Notes: generated by a model not told the origin, from the letters alone. A stretch of DNA of 64,000 nucleotides from Paenibacillus sp. 1_12 (GCF_900114475.1 NZ_FOTE01000018.1:44030-108029), one strand, 5' to 3'. Positions 9,400-19,724 are shown, counted from the stretch's first letter. Numbers and translations: made by a program.

Positions 9400-9786
9400 C
9401 TTCTACAGCCTTTAAGATGAGGCGTGATTTCCAGAACAGGCCGAACTGTATCACACTGACGACTATCGGGACATACCTCACCCGCAGCATCATAGGCATT
9501 CCGTTGACCGAGTTTGTGATGTTGACCTTATAGTCATAGGCGGCGTTGGGAATCCATTGGAATTCCAGCTCCGTGTTGTGTATGTCTCAATGGTGTTTTC
9601 CCCTTCATTGTCTTGTGAGGGGACACCTCCCACTTGAGTCGCAGCGATGGTGATAGTATACGCCCGAGTGTCTTGCACTGCTGACGGCTTTGCGCCTTCG
9701 CCTTCTGTTCCTTCACCACAGCCGCTGAGTAGGCTGGCCGTGAGAATGAATACGGATGCTCCGGCAATCCATGTCTATGCTTTCAT
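9400..9786 (-). pseudogene. Decayed second LipO-like binding-protein gene (5' part)
   Basis: On the minus strand a good ribosome site (AGGGAGG) precedes ATG at 9786, but codon 4 is TAG (9775-9777). Reading on gives a lipoprotein signal with lipobox LLSGC and an N-terminal region related to the next gene. After about residue 68 the homology continues only in another frame, where FQWIPNAAYDYKVN matches the intact protein's IQWIPNAAYDEKIN, and YVP...QFGLFW matches YVP...QSGLFW. The homology stops near 9400, so only the first 130 or so codons survive. This is an old tandem copy inside cassette A with a stop, a frameshift and a 3' deletion. Confidence 0.85.
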
Positions 9787-9856
9787 TTTATTAAGACCTC
9801 CCTAATTCGAATTAAAGTGATTTATTAAATGATAACGGACCTATTGTAAAGTCCAG

Positions 9857-10729
9857 TCATCCCTTAACCGAGCCTAACAGTACACCCTTTGCAAAATGCT
9901 TCTGCAAGAAAGGATAAATCAGCATAATCGGGATGGTCGCGAAGACGATGACCGCCATCCGGATCGTGAGCGGCTGAATGAGCTGTTCATCCGTACTCGT
10001 GTCGCCGATCCGGGTTTGCGCTAGGATGACGATCTCCCGCAATAGCACCTGTACGGGCCAACTTTTGTTGTCGTTGATGTACATGATTGCGTTGAAGAAC
10101 GTGTTCCAATGGCCGACTGCGTAGAACAAACCAAAGGTCGCCAACGCCGGTGCAGACAGTGGAATTACGACTCGAAGCAGCACACCCAGATCGTTACAGC
10201 CGTCGATTTTAGCTGAATCCTCCAGCCCGTCAGGAATTTGCTGGAAAAAGTTTTTTAAGACGATTAAGTTGAAACCGCTGATGGCCACTGGCAGCATCAA
10301 TGACCATAACGTATTGGTCAATCCCAAGCCTTTAACTACGAAGTAGGTCGGGATCAGCCCGCCATTGAACAGCATCGTAAACAATACGCCCAATATGATG
10401 ACATTCCGGCCGCGAAATGTTGGTCGTGAAAGCGGATAAGCCAGCAATGAGGTAAATACCAAATTGATTAGAGTCCCAAGGACTGTGATATAGACGGAAA
10501 TTCCTAAGCTGCGTAAGAGTGTATTGGTGGAGAAGATGTATGTGTACGCCGTCAGAGAAAATTTAGTGGGAAACAGGATAATGCCCCCCTTGGCCACCTC
10601 ATGCGGATCGGTGAACGAAACCGCCAATATGTAGATAAACGGAAGTACAGTAACTAACCCGACCAGCAACAATATCGTATAATTGATTCCGTCAAAAAGT
10701 TTGTTCCCCAGTGTCCTGTCTTGAACCAT
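9857..10729 (-). CDS. YtcP-like ABC sugar permease (cassette A)
   Basis: 290 residues, about six membrane helices, MalG-type. The cytoplasmic EAA loop, which docks the ATPase, reads EDSAKIDGCNDLGVLLRVVI. The end FLQKHFAKGVLLGSVKG is the hallmark of the YtcP/CUT1 group. It pairs with the LplB-like permease encoded 39 bases upstream. AAGGGGGCG precedes ATG. Cassette order on the minus strand is AraC, LplB, YtcP, decayed lipoprotein, lipoprotein. Substrate is unknown, likely a plant oligosaccharide. Confidence 0.93.
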   Translation of the reverse strand: MVQDRTLGNKLFDGINYTILLLVGLVTVLPFIYILAVSFTDPHEVAKGGIILFPTKFSLTAYTYIFSTNTLLRSLGISVYITVLGTLINLVFTSLLAYPLSRPTFRGRNVIILGVLFTMLFNGGLIPTYFVVKGLGLTNTLWSLMLPVAISGFNLIVLKNFFQQIPDGLEDSAKIDGCNDLGVLLRVVIPLSAPALATFGLFYAVGHWNTFFNAIMYINDNKSWPVQVLLREIVILAQTRIGDTSTDEQLIQPLTIRMAVIVFATIPIMLIYPFLQKHFAKGVLLGSVKG

Positions 10730-10768
10730 GGATGGTCGCCCCCTTACCTATAGTTTTGAATGGTAACA

Positions 10769-11728
10769 TTAGTAAACGCCTTCTTCCCCGAACCTTTTAG
10801 CCATCCAGTTGGCCGTTAACACTAATACTAAACCGACGACCGATTTGAACATCCCGACGGTGGCGCTATAGCTATACTGGCCTTGCGACAGTCCTTTTAA
10901 GAACACATAAGTGTCGAAGACTTCCCCGACTTCACGGTTGGTCGGAGTCAGCATTAGGAAGATGTGCTCGAAGCCGCTGTCCAGGAACGTTCCAAGTCGC
11001 AGGATAAGAAGGATAATAATGGTGCTTCGGATAGCCGGAAGCGTAATATGCCAAAGCTGTCTCCAACGATTGGCTCCGTCCATGCGGGCCGCCTCATATA
11101 ATTGAAGATCCACTCCCGATAAAGCGGCAAGGAAGATAATCGTCCCCCAACCGACTTCTTTCCATATGGATTGCGTGACAATCATCGTTCGGAACCAATC
11201 GGCTTCCAGTAAGAAGGCAATTTTCTTGCCGGTCAGCGCGTAAATCAGCTCATTCAATACGCCTCCTTCCGTGGTTAACAACAAATAGAAAATCCCGACG
11301 ACGACAACCCAGGATACGAAGTGGGGAATGTACACCAGTGTCTGAACGAATCGTTTGAATCTTTCTCTTCGCACCTCATTCATCATCAGCGCCAAAACAA
11401 TAGGCATTGGAAAGAAAAATACCATGTTGTAAACAGCAAGTAACACCGTGTTTCGGAACAGCTCCCAGAAAATCGGCTCGCCGAAAAATCGCTCAAAATG
11501 CTTCAACCCGACAAAAGGGCTGTTAATGATGCCGATATGTGGTTTAAAGTCTTGAAATGCGATGACCAAACCATACATGGGCACATACCTGAAAATCAGG
11601 AAGTACAAAATTCCAGGGAGAGCCATAATGTACAACCATTTGTCGCGAACCATTTCGCGCATAAACATATTTTTGACTTGTAACTTTCTTGCAGGTATTG
11701 CGGTTGATAGATCTGCTTTTGCTGACAT
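10769..11728 (-). CDS. LplB-like ABC sugar permease (cassette A)
   Basis: 319 residues, MalF-type with six predicted helices. Family marks are FRYVPMYGLVIAFQDF after helix 1, the EAA loop LYEAARMDGANRWRQLWHITLP and the end KRFGEEGVY. It forms the membrane channel with the YtcP-like partner. GGAAGGGG lies 7 bases before ATG. It is 240 bases downstream of the AraC regulator, with that gene's terminator between, so the importer probably has its own regulated promoter in 11729-11925. Confidence 0.93.
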   Translation of the reverse strand: MSAKADLSTAIPARKLQVKNMFMREMVRDKWLYIMALPGILYFLIFRYVPMYGLVIAFQDFKPHIGIINSPFVGLKHFERFFGEPIFWELFRNTVLLAVYNMVFFFPMPIVLALMMNEVRRERFKRFVQTLVYIPHFVSWVVVVGIFYLLLTTEGGVLNELIYALTGKKIAFLLEADWFRTMIVTQSIWKEVGWGTIIFLAALSGVDLQLYEAARMDGANRWRQLWHITLPAIRSTIIILLILRLGTFLDSGFEHIFLMLTPTNREVGEVFDTYVFLKGLSQGQYSYSATVGMFKSVVGLVLVLTANWMAKRFGEEGVY

Positions 11729-11924
11729 GTAACGTCCCCTTCCAAACGACTATGAATGACCTATACTGGCTCATGCTCCGATTATGCATCAGCCTCCCAG
11801 AACAATAAATAGTCTGTTTTTGACAACTCGCCAAACCTAGATCTACGGCCTTTTCGGAGGGGAAATAGACTGGTTTTGACTTGCATAGTCCGTTTTTGAT
11901 TAGGGTTCTCAGCCCTTGAGCAGT

Positions 11925-11955
11925 AAGGAAAAACCCGACGGGATTTACCGTCGGG
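11925..11955 (-). terminator. Intrinsic terminator after the AraC gene
   Basis: On the minus strand CCCGACGG-TAAATC-CCGTCGGG is followed by TTTTTCC. It lies just past the regulator stop codon. Confidence 0.85.
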
Positions 11956-11977
11956 CTGGGTTCTTTGCGTGCTATGC

Positions 11978-14290
11978 TCAATTCTTAACATGGGTATGCA
12001 GCTCCCGATATTGACCGGGGGTCATGCTGGTGACTTTACGGAACGTTCGGATAAAGGCTGTGCTGTTCGTATAATTGACCTTCTCCGCAATCTCGGAGAT
12101 TTTCAAGGTGGAGTGCTGCAGCCAATGCTTGGCGACATTCATCCGATACTCCGCCAAATAATCGATAAAGTTGATGCCCAGCTCTTTTTTGAATACGCGG
12201 CTCAAGTAAGCCGGATGGAAACTCAAGCTTTCCGCGCAGGATTCCAGAGATATATTTTGATTATACAGCTCATGGACGAGCCTCATCATTTGATTCGCGA
12301 TACTGACATATTGGGTTTCTGCTTGCTTGGTCAAATAGGATATCACCGGATCAAACAGACATTCACAGAACCATTGCGTAATTTCGTCTAACGCGTTCAG
12401 CTTTTGAAAATAATCGATCGTTGCTTGTTCGCCAAGAACCTTACGTATGGGAATACCCAGCTCTTGAAGCAGTTGATAGACTCGGGAAATCAATTGCAGC
12501 ATCAAAGGCGAAAACTCGTGGGAGTATGCCTCTTTCTCGATCACAGCTGCCATGTATTCCCGGAAGACTAGATGGACGCACTCTTGGTCGGCCAGCTTAA
12601 GAGCCCCTACCAATTGGTCCTCTAAAATCTTCAGCTGAGAATATACTGCCGACTTATTGCCTTGCGTCGAGTCGATATCCTCGAAGTGCAAAATCAGCTC
12701 TTGCCCGAGACTGATTCTTCGACGCAGCGCCTCCAAGCATTCATTATATGCGCGCACCGCCTCCTTGAGCCGATCGAAAGGACGGCTGATACCGATACTG
12801 ATTTTAACCTGCAGGTACTGCTGAATACTCTCTTTCAACATTTGTGCCGTATCATGCGACTGCTGCTTCAGCAGCAACGGGTCGTCTTCTTCACAAGCCA
12901 ACAGAGACACTTGCGACTGATCAATCAGGATCGGACTAAATCGATTCGCCTGCGGCAACAATTCACAGACAATGTTATTGATGGCGAAGAGAAGCAGCTC
13001 TCTATCGTGTTCCCGGTATTTGGTGAATTGTATCGTATCGATTTGTACGGTGAGGACTACGAGCTTATTCCACTGTGTCGGAAAATCGTAAATCTTCGTT
13101 CGGTACAAGAAATCGCTTTCCGAGATCAATCCGCTAAACAGCTTCAACACGAAAAACTCTTTCAGATGATCGTATTGACCGGCGATTTGCTGCTGCAGTT
13201 GCTTCCCCGTGCTGGATAATGTGCGGAACCGTTCTTCGATAATACACAATTCATCCGATCCCGATGACTCCGGCTGTTCCGATGCCCCAACCTCCTTGGA
13301 ATATTCGAACAACCGACGGATCGGCGTATACATGCGTCGGCTCCCTAACCAAGCAAACAGGAATACCATGAAGAAGATGACTATGCAAAGGGCTAGTGTA
13401 ATACCCCCGATTTTACGCGATTTCGTCGTGATTTCCTCAAGTGAAACGACCGAAACATAAATCCAGCTGTTATAGTTCGATACCCGGTAATTGACCAATA
13501 CTGGAGTGCCGTTCAAAATCTCATTGACAAAACCGACTTCCGCGTTCGATTCTTTTACTTTATTAACGATATCCGTATTGATTTTGGAGTAATTGCCTTT
13601 TGTTACGGATAGAAAGTCGTTGCCGTCGCGATCCAAAATATATTTTTCACCCAAACGATTATTCTGAGTAAGCAGCTCCTTGAATTCATTCATTGCAATA
13701 TCAATAATTAGCAATTCGCGTGGAGTGTTCGGGCTGGGAATGGCCGGAATTTTGCATACCAGACTGATGGAATTCACCACATTCGTCTCCGACAGGGCAT
13801 CCCCTTCGCCTCCTGAAGACAGATTTACATATTTGCGGTATACCCAGAACATGTTATTGGGATGTTTCGTATATTCCATAATTTGCTGCCGATACGGATA
13901 AGTGCTAAAGCTGCGTGATATACTGAAATTGACAATCCAATCATCGTACAGGTTGATCAGCGATGCATCAGTTACGCGGGCAAACGTCTGCAGGGTGTAT
14001 AAACCTTTGGATAAGTCCCGAATTCTAGGGAAATCGTAAGGATCCAGCGGCTGAATGGCCGAATTGATTACGATCGGTGAATTCATGTATTGTATCGCCG
14101 AAAGCTCAAGAGTCTTCAGTACCTGCTCTACGCGAATTTGAGTTTGCTGCAAGATCTGGGCATTGCTTTGATTGGCGTTATCTTCTATATCCCCGGAAGC
14201 CATATAGTAAGAGGTTGCCCCGATGATCAACACCGGAATGGCTCCCAATACAATGCCGAATACAATTAACCGCAACAGAAACTTAGGCAT
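11978..14290 (-). CDS. Membrane-bound AraC-family regulator (cassette A)
   Basis: 770 residues. An N-terminal membrane helix (about 5-27), an extracellular Cache-like sensing region (about 30-285), a second helix (about 295-318), a cytoplasmic middle region, and a C-terminal double helix-turn-helix (about 665-770) ending near EIAEKVNYTNSTAFIRTFRKV and MTPGQYRE. This one-component layout is common beside LplB/YtcP importers and is thought to sense a sugar or its binding protein outside. I place the start at 14290: AAGGGAGCGGG lies just upstream, while the ATG 39 bases earlier has no ribosome site. It lies upstream of cassette A in the same direction and has a paralogue at 56620. Confidence 0.9.
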   Translation of the reverse strand: MPKFLLRLIVFGIVLGAIPVLIIGATSYYMASGDIEDNANQSNAQILQQTQIRVEQVLKTLELSAIQYMNSPIVINSAIQPLDPYDFPRIRDLSKGLYTLQTFARVTDASLINLYDDWIVNFSISRSFSTYPYRQQIMEYTKHPNNMFWVYRKYVNLSSGGEGDALSETNVVNSISLVCKIPAIPSPNTPRELLIIDIAMNEFKELLTQNNRLGEKYILDRDGNDFLSVTKGNYSKINTDIVNKVKESNAEVGFVNEILNGTPVLVNYRVSNYNSWIYVSVVSLEEITTKSRKIGGITLALCIVIFFMVFLFAWLGSRRMYTPIRRLFEYSKEVGASEQPESSGSDELCIIEERFRTLSSTGKQLQQQIAGQYDHLKEFFVLKLFSGLISESDFLYRTKIYDFPTQWNKLVVLTVQIDTIQFTKYREHDRELLLFAINNIVCELLPQANRFSPILIDQSQVSLLACEEDDPLLLKQQSHDTAQMLKESIQQYLQVKISIGISRPFDRLKEAVRAYNECLEALRRRISLGQELILHFEDIDSTQGNKSAVYSQLKILEDQLVGALKLADQECVHLVFREYMAAVIEKEAYSHEFSPLMLQLISRVYQLLQELGIPIRKVLGEQATIDYFQKLNALDEITQWFCECLFDPVISYLTKQAETQYVSIANQMMRLVHELYNQNISLESCAESLSFHPAYLSRVFKKELGINFIDYLAEYRMNVAKHWLQHSTLKISEIAEKVNYTNSTAFIRTFRKVTSMTPGQYRELHTHVKN

Positions 14291-14714
14291 AGTCCCGCTC
14301 CCTTTCTTTAACCTGAAATGAATTGCCATGGGTTGACAATCTAAAATAAATCTTATAAACGATTTCTTTATGAATGGTATCTACATTGTAGAGGTACATG
14401 TCATTACAATCGATACCCATTATTTAACTCCTTTAGTAAAAATAGCTCCCCACAATGTGTAGGACTACTAAAAAAGTCCGCCTTAGAGTTAAAAGGTACA
14501 GTTTCTCAAATTTTTGAGGAAACTGTGCCTTTTTTTGATTTATCTAAGGATGCAGCATAACATGCTACTTTTCGGTCAAAACAGCATCACATACACAGGG
14601 AGCACTTTCTTTTAAAAAACAAATAATACCTAAAAACAAAATTTTTGGAAGGAATTCATTAACCTCAATTGAATCTATAAGTAGGTAGTATATATTGGAG
14701 GGAGTCCACATTTA
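14291..14714. other. Divergent intergenic region
   Basis: 424 bases between the AraC gene (minus) and the SLH gene (plus). It holds the hairpin at 14494-14537 and, just before the SLH start, GGAGGGAG at about 14697. No further gene is visible. Confidence 0.5.
14494..14537. terminator. Terminator-like hairpin inside a divergent intergenic region
   Basis: Arms GGTACAGTTTCTCAAA and TTTGAGGAAACTGTGCC form a strong stem followed by seven T's on the plus strand; the minus strand has a weaker T run. It lies between two divergently transcribed genes (starts at 14290 and 14715), where no terminator is expected, so it may act as a leader attenuator or mark a lost gene. Confidence 0.65.
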
Positions 14715-15266
14715 ATGAAAAAATTATCAATGTCGATGCTGATCTTTTTGATCTTAGCATGGACCTTATTTCCAGGGATTGCGCCGATTGCTAAGGCGGC
14801 TGTGGATACAAAGCAGCATTGGGCGGAGCCAATCATCGATCGATGGACAAGCGAGGGATTGATTAAAGGCTATGAAGATGGGACATTTCAGCCGGATCAT
14901 TCGATTACACGTGCCGAGATCGCTGCGCTCATTAATCGTAAGTTTAAACTTACATCCACGAGGGAAATGATACCTTTCCCGGACCTAGCGAATAACGAAT
15001 GGCAGTTTGAGTCACTAGGTACGGCGGCAGAGGTCGGTTATATCAGCGGTTATGAAGATGGGACAATTCGGCCCAACGAGGCGGTAACCCGGCAACAATT
15101 AGCCGTCATTATAGCGAATCTCTTAAGATTGGAAACGATGGAAGATGTTTCATTTATAGACAGTGATGAATTTCCCAAATGGAGTAAGAAAGAGATCGCT
15201 GCAGTAGTAGCACACGGTATAATGGATGGTTACAGTGACTTAACCTTTGCCCGACTCGAGCAGTAA
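14715..15266 (+). CDS. SLH surface protein, N-terminal part (frameshifted)
   Basis: 183 residues as read. Signal peptide (hydrophobic core about 6-22, cleavage near AKA), then two complete SLH repeats (GYEDGTFQPDHSITRAE and GYEDGTIRPNEAVTRQQ) and the first half of a third ending GYSDLTFA. The frame then stops at TAA 15264. Adding one C to the CCC at 15250-15252 would give FAPTRAVTRAEAVVVLDR, the perfect end of SLH 3, and run directly into the next ORF. So this and 15281-19687 are one gene of about 1655 codons interrupted by a single-base deletion, or a sequencing error. SLH repeats anchor proteins to the cell-wall polymer. Confidence 0.85.
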   Translation: MKKLSMSMLIFLILAWTLFPGIAPIAKAAVDTKQHWAEPIIDRWTSEGLIKGYEDGTFQPDHSITRAEIAALINRKFKLTSTREMIPFPDLANNEWQFESLGTAAEVGYISGYEDGTIRPNEAVTRQQLAVIIANLLRLETMEDVSFIDSDEFPKWSKKEIAAVVAHGIMDGYSDLTFARLEQ

Positions 15267-15280
15267 CTCGTGCAGAAGCT

Positions 15281-18200
15281 GTGGTGGTCCTTGATCGTTC
15301 AAACCAAGTAAAACAGAAGATAGGCCCGTTAGTATACTCGTCTACCGGTGTATTTGGTTCGGAGAAAGGCAACGAAACTTGGAACCGGGATGTTATAGTG
15401 AACGTACAAGGTGTTACACTTCGAAACATGACTATCTATGGGAATTTACTATTGGGAGAAGGAATAGGGGAAGGAAATGTGACGCTTCAGAACGTAAAAG
15501 TACTCGGAGCTACCACGGTCAATGGCGGAGGATCGAATAGTATTCATTTTGAAAGTAGTACGATAACTACCCTAATAATTAAAAAAGCAAATGGTGAAGT
15601 TCGAATTGTAGCCAAGGGTACTACTTCGGTGCAAGAGGTGGAAGTACACTCTGCCGTTAAACTTGAAGAAGAACAAATTAATGGAGTTGGATTTACGAGA
15701 GTTGTGCTGCTGGCAGACTTGGCAGAAGGGACAGAGGTAGAACTCATTGGTGATTTTCAAGAAGTCCAGGTTAATTCGAAAAATACTAAAGTGCAAATTA
15801 TCCAAGGTACCATATATAAGATGTATGTCACCGAAGGAGCAACGGGCAGCTTGATCTACTTAGGTCAACAAGTTAACGTCAAGGACCTTGTTCTAGATGC
15901 AGTCGCTCAGGTTTCAGGACAAGGAACCATAGAGAAAGCAACAGTAAATGGGAGAGCAGGAGCTACGACCTTCGAAAAGAAGCCGTCTACACTCAATGAC
16001 CAAACAATAACAACGACGACTTTCGGCGGCGGTGGTGGAGGAGGAGGTAGTAGTGGAAGTAGCGGTAGTAATGTAAATAACGGAAGTAACGGAAGTAATG
16101 GAGGTAATGGAGTTAATGGTAGTAGCGGTAGCGGCGATGGAGTTACGCAGCCCCAAACGCAACCGGATGACCTAACCTTTCAAGCGGCGGTTATTGGCCA
16201 CAATAAATTGGGGATTACGTTCTCGAAATCCGTAATTCCCTCCTCTGTGAGTATAACATTAAAAAATTCAAGTATCGAAGTCGATCGGGTGGATTACTCA
16301 GGAGATAATAGAAATGCGACATTGATTTTAAAAGCACCCTTAACCGAGGGCAGTTATACCATTGTGGTTCAGCAAAAGTTAACTGATAGTGTTCGCACGA
16401 TAGAGCAAAACATCATGGTTGAGAATGAGAGGGTTACTTTTTCCTACCTGTATGACTCTGTCATTTGGAATGCTTCGTCTCCAGCATACATTAAAGTGAA
16501 ATATAAGCTCATGAATCAGTATGGGGAAGATGTAACCGCCGGATACAGTCGCCAGATTAAGTTTTCATTTTACCCTGATATTACTACCTCTGACCACCCG
16601 GCTGCAGATAATGGATCGGAGACACTACAATATCATCGGCCACTGAATGAGAATGAAAAATTATTTATATACGCTTTCCTTGGAACTACAAATCAGCTAA
16701 AAAAGGAAATGGTTGTATCTAGGGAAGGAATTTCATTGACCTCCCCGGGAATTACTTTCGTGACTCCTTCGTTTGAGGTTAAAGGCTTGTATCATCCGAC
16801 AAATAAAGTATTGACAGTTATTTCCAGCTTCCAGGAGTATTCCATTTTATTTCGATGGAAAGGAGAAACGGCACTCCTCTCCGAAAATTTTTATACTAAT
16901 ATTAATCACTCTAATGTATTAAATGTAAGAACAAATACGAAAGGTCCTGAATTCGGTACGCTGACGATTGGCAATGAGAACTGGTCCTCTTTAACCTTAA
17001 CCAGAGGAAATTCTCCTTATCCCGGTGATGTCATAATTTACTTGGTTGACAAGAGTTCGGGCGTGTCAATGAAGATCGTTGTAACCGTCTTTCCTATTGG
17101 ACCACAACAATCAACAGCTGAAGCATTTTTTATTATAGGTAATCAGTTGATTACAAAATACACGATACCTGGTTATTTTTCTGATGCGAGCTGGACGCTT
17201 AACGGCAGCGTTTCTCAAGCAGTCTACCAAGCACAATACTCCTACTCTCAGCAGGACATTGCCGTATTTGCCATTCAGGGCGGCACAGTTCCTTCTGGTT
17301 TGTACACGGCGACTCTTCCGGGTAGCTCTTCTGTGTACAAAACATTCATGGTTGGAACGACCACAGTGAACGGTGCTGTGTACGGCAAAGTGTATTATAA
17401 CGGTGGTAGTGAAGTGACAACGGTAATTAATGAATCGTACCTGGATCCGAATGCGCCGCTCCCGAGTGCACCGCTAGCCGTAAATGATATCATTCGTGTT
17501 TTCTATGGGAACAAGCTTTTGTTAAAAGCGACTTGGAATGGAGCTGCTTGGTCATTAAATGAAATGAAGCCGATCAATGCCCCCTCAAATGTGACGGCAT
17601 CCGCTAAATCGAAACAACAAGTTCGCGTTAGCTGGGCACCAGTCGAGAGTGCGGATTATTACAAAATTTATACAAGCTCAACAGAAACGGGTGAATATAA
17701 ACCACTTCTGGATGCTCAAGGGAGTGTGATCAAGACCAAGGAAACTACAATTCTTGATGACACCCTGCAGCCTAACACAAAAAGATATTATTTGATCAAG
17801 GCTGCTTTTGGCGGAACAAATTGGGAGGTAGAATCCAATGCTAGTGCAGCGGTAGCGGCAACGACTTACTATAACGAGCATATCCAGCTTGACTTTCTCG
17901 TTACAGATTCGGTGCAGCATCCGATCGAACCTATTCTATATTTGACGGATAAGGAGAATTTAAAGCTGTACGCGGTAAACTATGAAACCGGTAGTATTAA
18001 CTCTGTATCCTTAGCTTTGCCACCAGAAAGCGTTACCTTCGCTGATGGGAAGATCTATGTTTCTTTATTGAAGGGCGCGCATTCTTATTATTGGGGGGAT
18101 GAAGAACAAAGTGGGGCCGTGGCAATTGTTGATTCGACCGACCTATCGCTCTCCAGAACATTTGACGTCAATATCGATCCATATGATATAGCAGTAGACA

Positions 18201-19687
18201 GGTCCGGGTATATTTATATTGCTTCAGGTTCTGGGCAGTGGACGAGTATGAAATCATACAGTCCAACTGTATTTTCGGAGGTGTACTCTACCAGAATAAG
18301 ACAAGCAAGCTATATTCATATGCATCCGATTCTTAACCGAATCTACACAATCACAACGGACACTTCTCCAAGAGATATAATAGCGTATAACCTACAGAAT
18401 GGAACCTTAACTTCAGGAGGATATGATTCACCCTATCATGGAGACTATGCTATGAACACAGAAATGCGAATTTCTCCAGATGGAGAGTATTTGTTTAACG
18501 GGGCGGGAACGGTGTTTCAAGCAAGAGAAGCGCGTTCAAGTGATATGAAATATGTTTATAGTTTGAATACAGATTATACTGATATTACTTTTGACATCAA
18601 TAAAAATCGCTTCTATACGGTTAAGGACAAGCTCATAGGCGCTTATCAATATGATAACTTTGAGCAGTTTGGCAAGTATCCTACCGATGGACTCACAAAA
18701 TCCTTGTATAGTAGCTCGAACAAACTTTTTGCTATTTCAACGATTAGCGGTCGCAGCGTAATCGAAGTCGTCTATAAAAATGATATGCAAACTATACCGC
18801 CAATAGTAAGACAAGGTATTTACCTTCATGGTGCGATATCAGACATCGTGAGCGGTCCAAATGGGCAAAAGGCTTATGCACTGGATGAAGCATTTCATAA
18901 GTTATACGTCGTAAACCTTGTAGACAATACAATTGAACGTACGATATCGCTCACGTATAAACCATCTGAACTAACCGTATCTGAAGATGGAACTAAGTTG
19001 TATATCCGCAATAATGACGAGAACGTATTGGTGACGGAAATCAGCTTAAGCAATTTTACACAGCGGTACTTGAGTTACCAAGCGCCGTTAGATTATAATG
19101 ACCCTGCCCACGGGCAGATTTATCAGAGAGGTCAGTTCCTTTATGTCGTCACAGGTGAATGGGCTCCACGCCTATTAGTGTTTAACGCATCGACCTTTCA
19201 GAAAGTGAATTATGGTGCAGAGCTTGAATCGATAGGCAATATCGCTTTCGCCAGAGATAACAGTAAGCTATATTATTGGTTCCAGTATGGTTGGAGCGCA
19301 GGTCTAGCCGGAACAGATGTATATGAGATATCAATCTCTAACACACCGTTCACACAAACAAGCCGTACAAATATCGGTTATCCAGACTTTAAGAGAGACC
19401 CTTTGGATACCCCGACTCTATTACTAGAGGACAGAGGGCTTGTTATTGTCAAAGATCGAATCCTGAGTAAAAATCAACTAAACCAAACGATAGCCGTCAT
19501 GCCCGAGCCCATCTATGCTGTAAGTCCTGATAGCAAGATGTTCGTAGGGAAAAATGGACTGTACGACGCCCAATCTTATCAGAAGCTGAGATCGATCTCT
19601 CTTTCTGGAGCTCGTAATATCTTTTTTGCCAACGGTAAGTTGTACTACCTGGACGGCAGCTCACTGAAGCAATTGGAATATAAATGA
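15281..19687 (+). CDS. SLH surface protein, main part (frameshifted continuation)
   Basis: 1468 residues as an open frame beginning at an internal GTG; it is really the continuation of the SLH protein that starts at 14715. It begins in the second half of SLH 3. A repetitive beta region (about 25-240, probably a pectin-lyase-like beta-helix) follows, then a Gly/Ser/Asn linker (about 248-285), Ig-like beta domains, an FN3-like domain (about 770-865), and a C-terminal YncE-like beta-propeller (about 880-1468). There is no catalytic motif I can recognise. The likely role is a cell-surface adhesin or glycan-binding protein. A bidirectional terminator follows. Confidence 0.82.
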   Translation: MVVLDRSNQVKQKIGPLVYSSTGVFGSEKGNETWNRDVIVNVQGVTLRNMTIYGNLLLGEGIGEGNVTLQNVKVLGATTVNGGGSNSIHFESSTITTLIIKKANGEVRIVAKGTTSVQEVEVHSAVKLEEEQINGVGFTRVVLLADLAEGTEVELIGDFQEVQVNSKNTKVQIIQGTIYKMYVTEGATGSLIYLGQQVNVKDLVLDAVAQVSGQGTIEKATVNGRAGATTFEKKPSTLNDQTITTTTFGGGGGGGGSSGSSGSNVNNGSNGSNGGNGVNGSSGSGDGVTQPQTQPDDLTFQAAVIGHNKLGITFSKSVIPSSVSITLKNSSIEVDRVDYSGDNRNATLILKAPLTEGSYTIVVQQKLTDSVRTIEQNIMVENERVTFSYLYDSVIWNASSPAYIKVKYKLMNQYGEDVTAGYSRQIKFSFYPDITTSDHPAADNGSETLQYHRPLNENEKLFIYAFLGTTNQLKKEMVVSREGISLTSPGITFVTPSFEVKGLYHPTNKVLTVISSFQEYSILFRWKGETALLSENFYTNINHSNVLNVRTNTKGPEFGTLTIGNENWSSLTLTRGNSPYPGDVIIYLVDKSSGVSMKIVVTVFPIGPQQSTAEAFFIIGNQLITKYTIPGYFSDASWTLNGSVSQAVYQAQYSYSQQDIAVFAIQGGTVPSGLYTATLPGSSSVYKTFMVGTTTVNGAVYGKVYYNGGSEVTTVINESYLDPNAPLPSAPLAVNDIIRVFYGNKLLLKATWNGAAWSLNEMKPINAPSNVTASAKSKQQVRVSWAPVESADYYKIYTSSTETGEYKPLLDAQGSVIKTKETTILDDTLQPNTKRYYLIKAAFGGTNWEVESNASAAVAATTYYNEHIQLDFLVTDSVQHPIEPILYLTDKENLKLYAVNYETGSINSVSLALPPESVTFADGKIYVSLLKGAHSYYWGDEEQSGAVAIVDSTDLSLSRTFDVNIDPYDIAVDRSGYIYIASGSGQWTSMKSYSPTVFSEVYSTRIRQASYIHMHPILNRIYTITTDTSPRDIIAYNLQNGTLTSGGYDSPYHGDYAMNTEMRISPDGEYLFNGAGTVFQAREARSSDMKYVYSLNTDYTDITFDINKNRFYTVKDKLIGAYQYDNFEQFGKYPTDGLTKSLYSSSNKLFAISTISGRSVIEVVYKNDMQTIPPIVRQGIYLHGAISDIVSGPNGQKAYALDEAFHKLYVVNLVDNTIERTISLTYKPSELTVSEDGTKLYIRNNDENVLVTEISLSNFTQRYLSYQAPLDYNDPAHGQIYQRGQFLYVVTGEWAPRLLVFNASTFQKVNYGAELESIGNIAFARDNSKLYYWFQYGWSAGLAGTDVYEISISNTPFTQTSRTNIGYPDFKRDPLDTPTLLLEDRGLVIVKDRILSKNQLNQTIAVMPEPIYAVSPDSKMFVGKNGLYDAQSYQKLRSISLSGARNIFFANGKLYYLDGSSLKQLEYK

Positions 19688-19724
19688 GACCGAGAAACAT
19701 GGGTATATATCTTCATTAATATAC

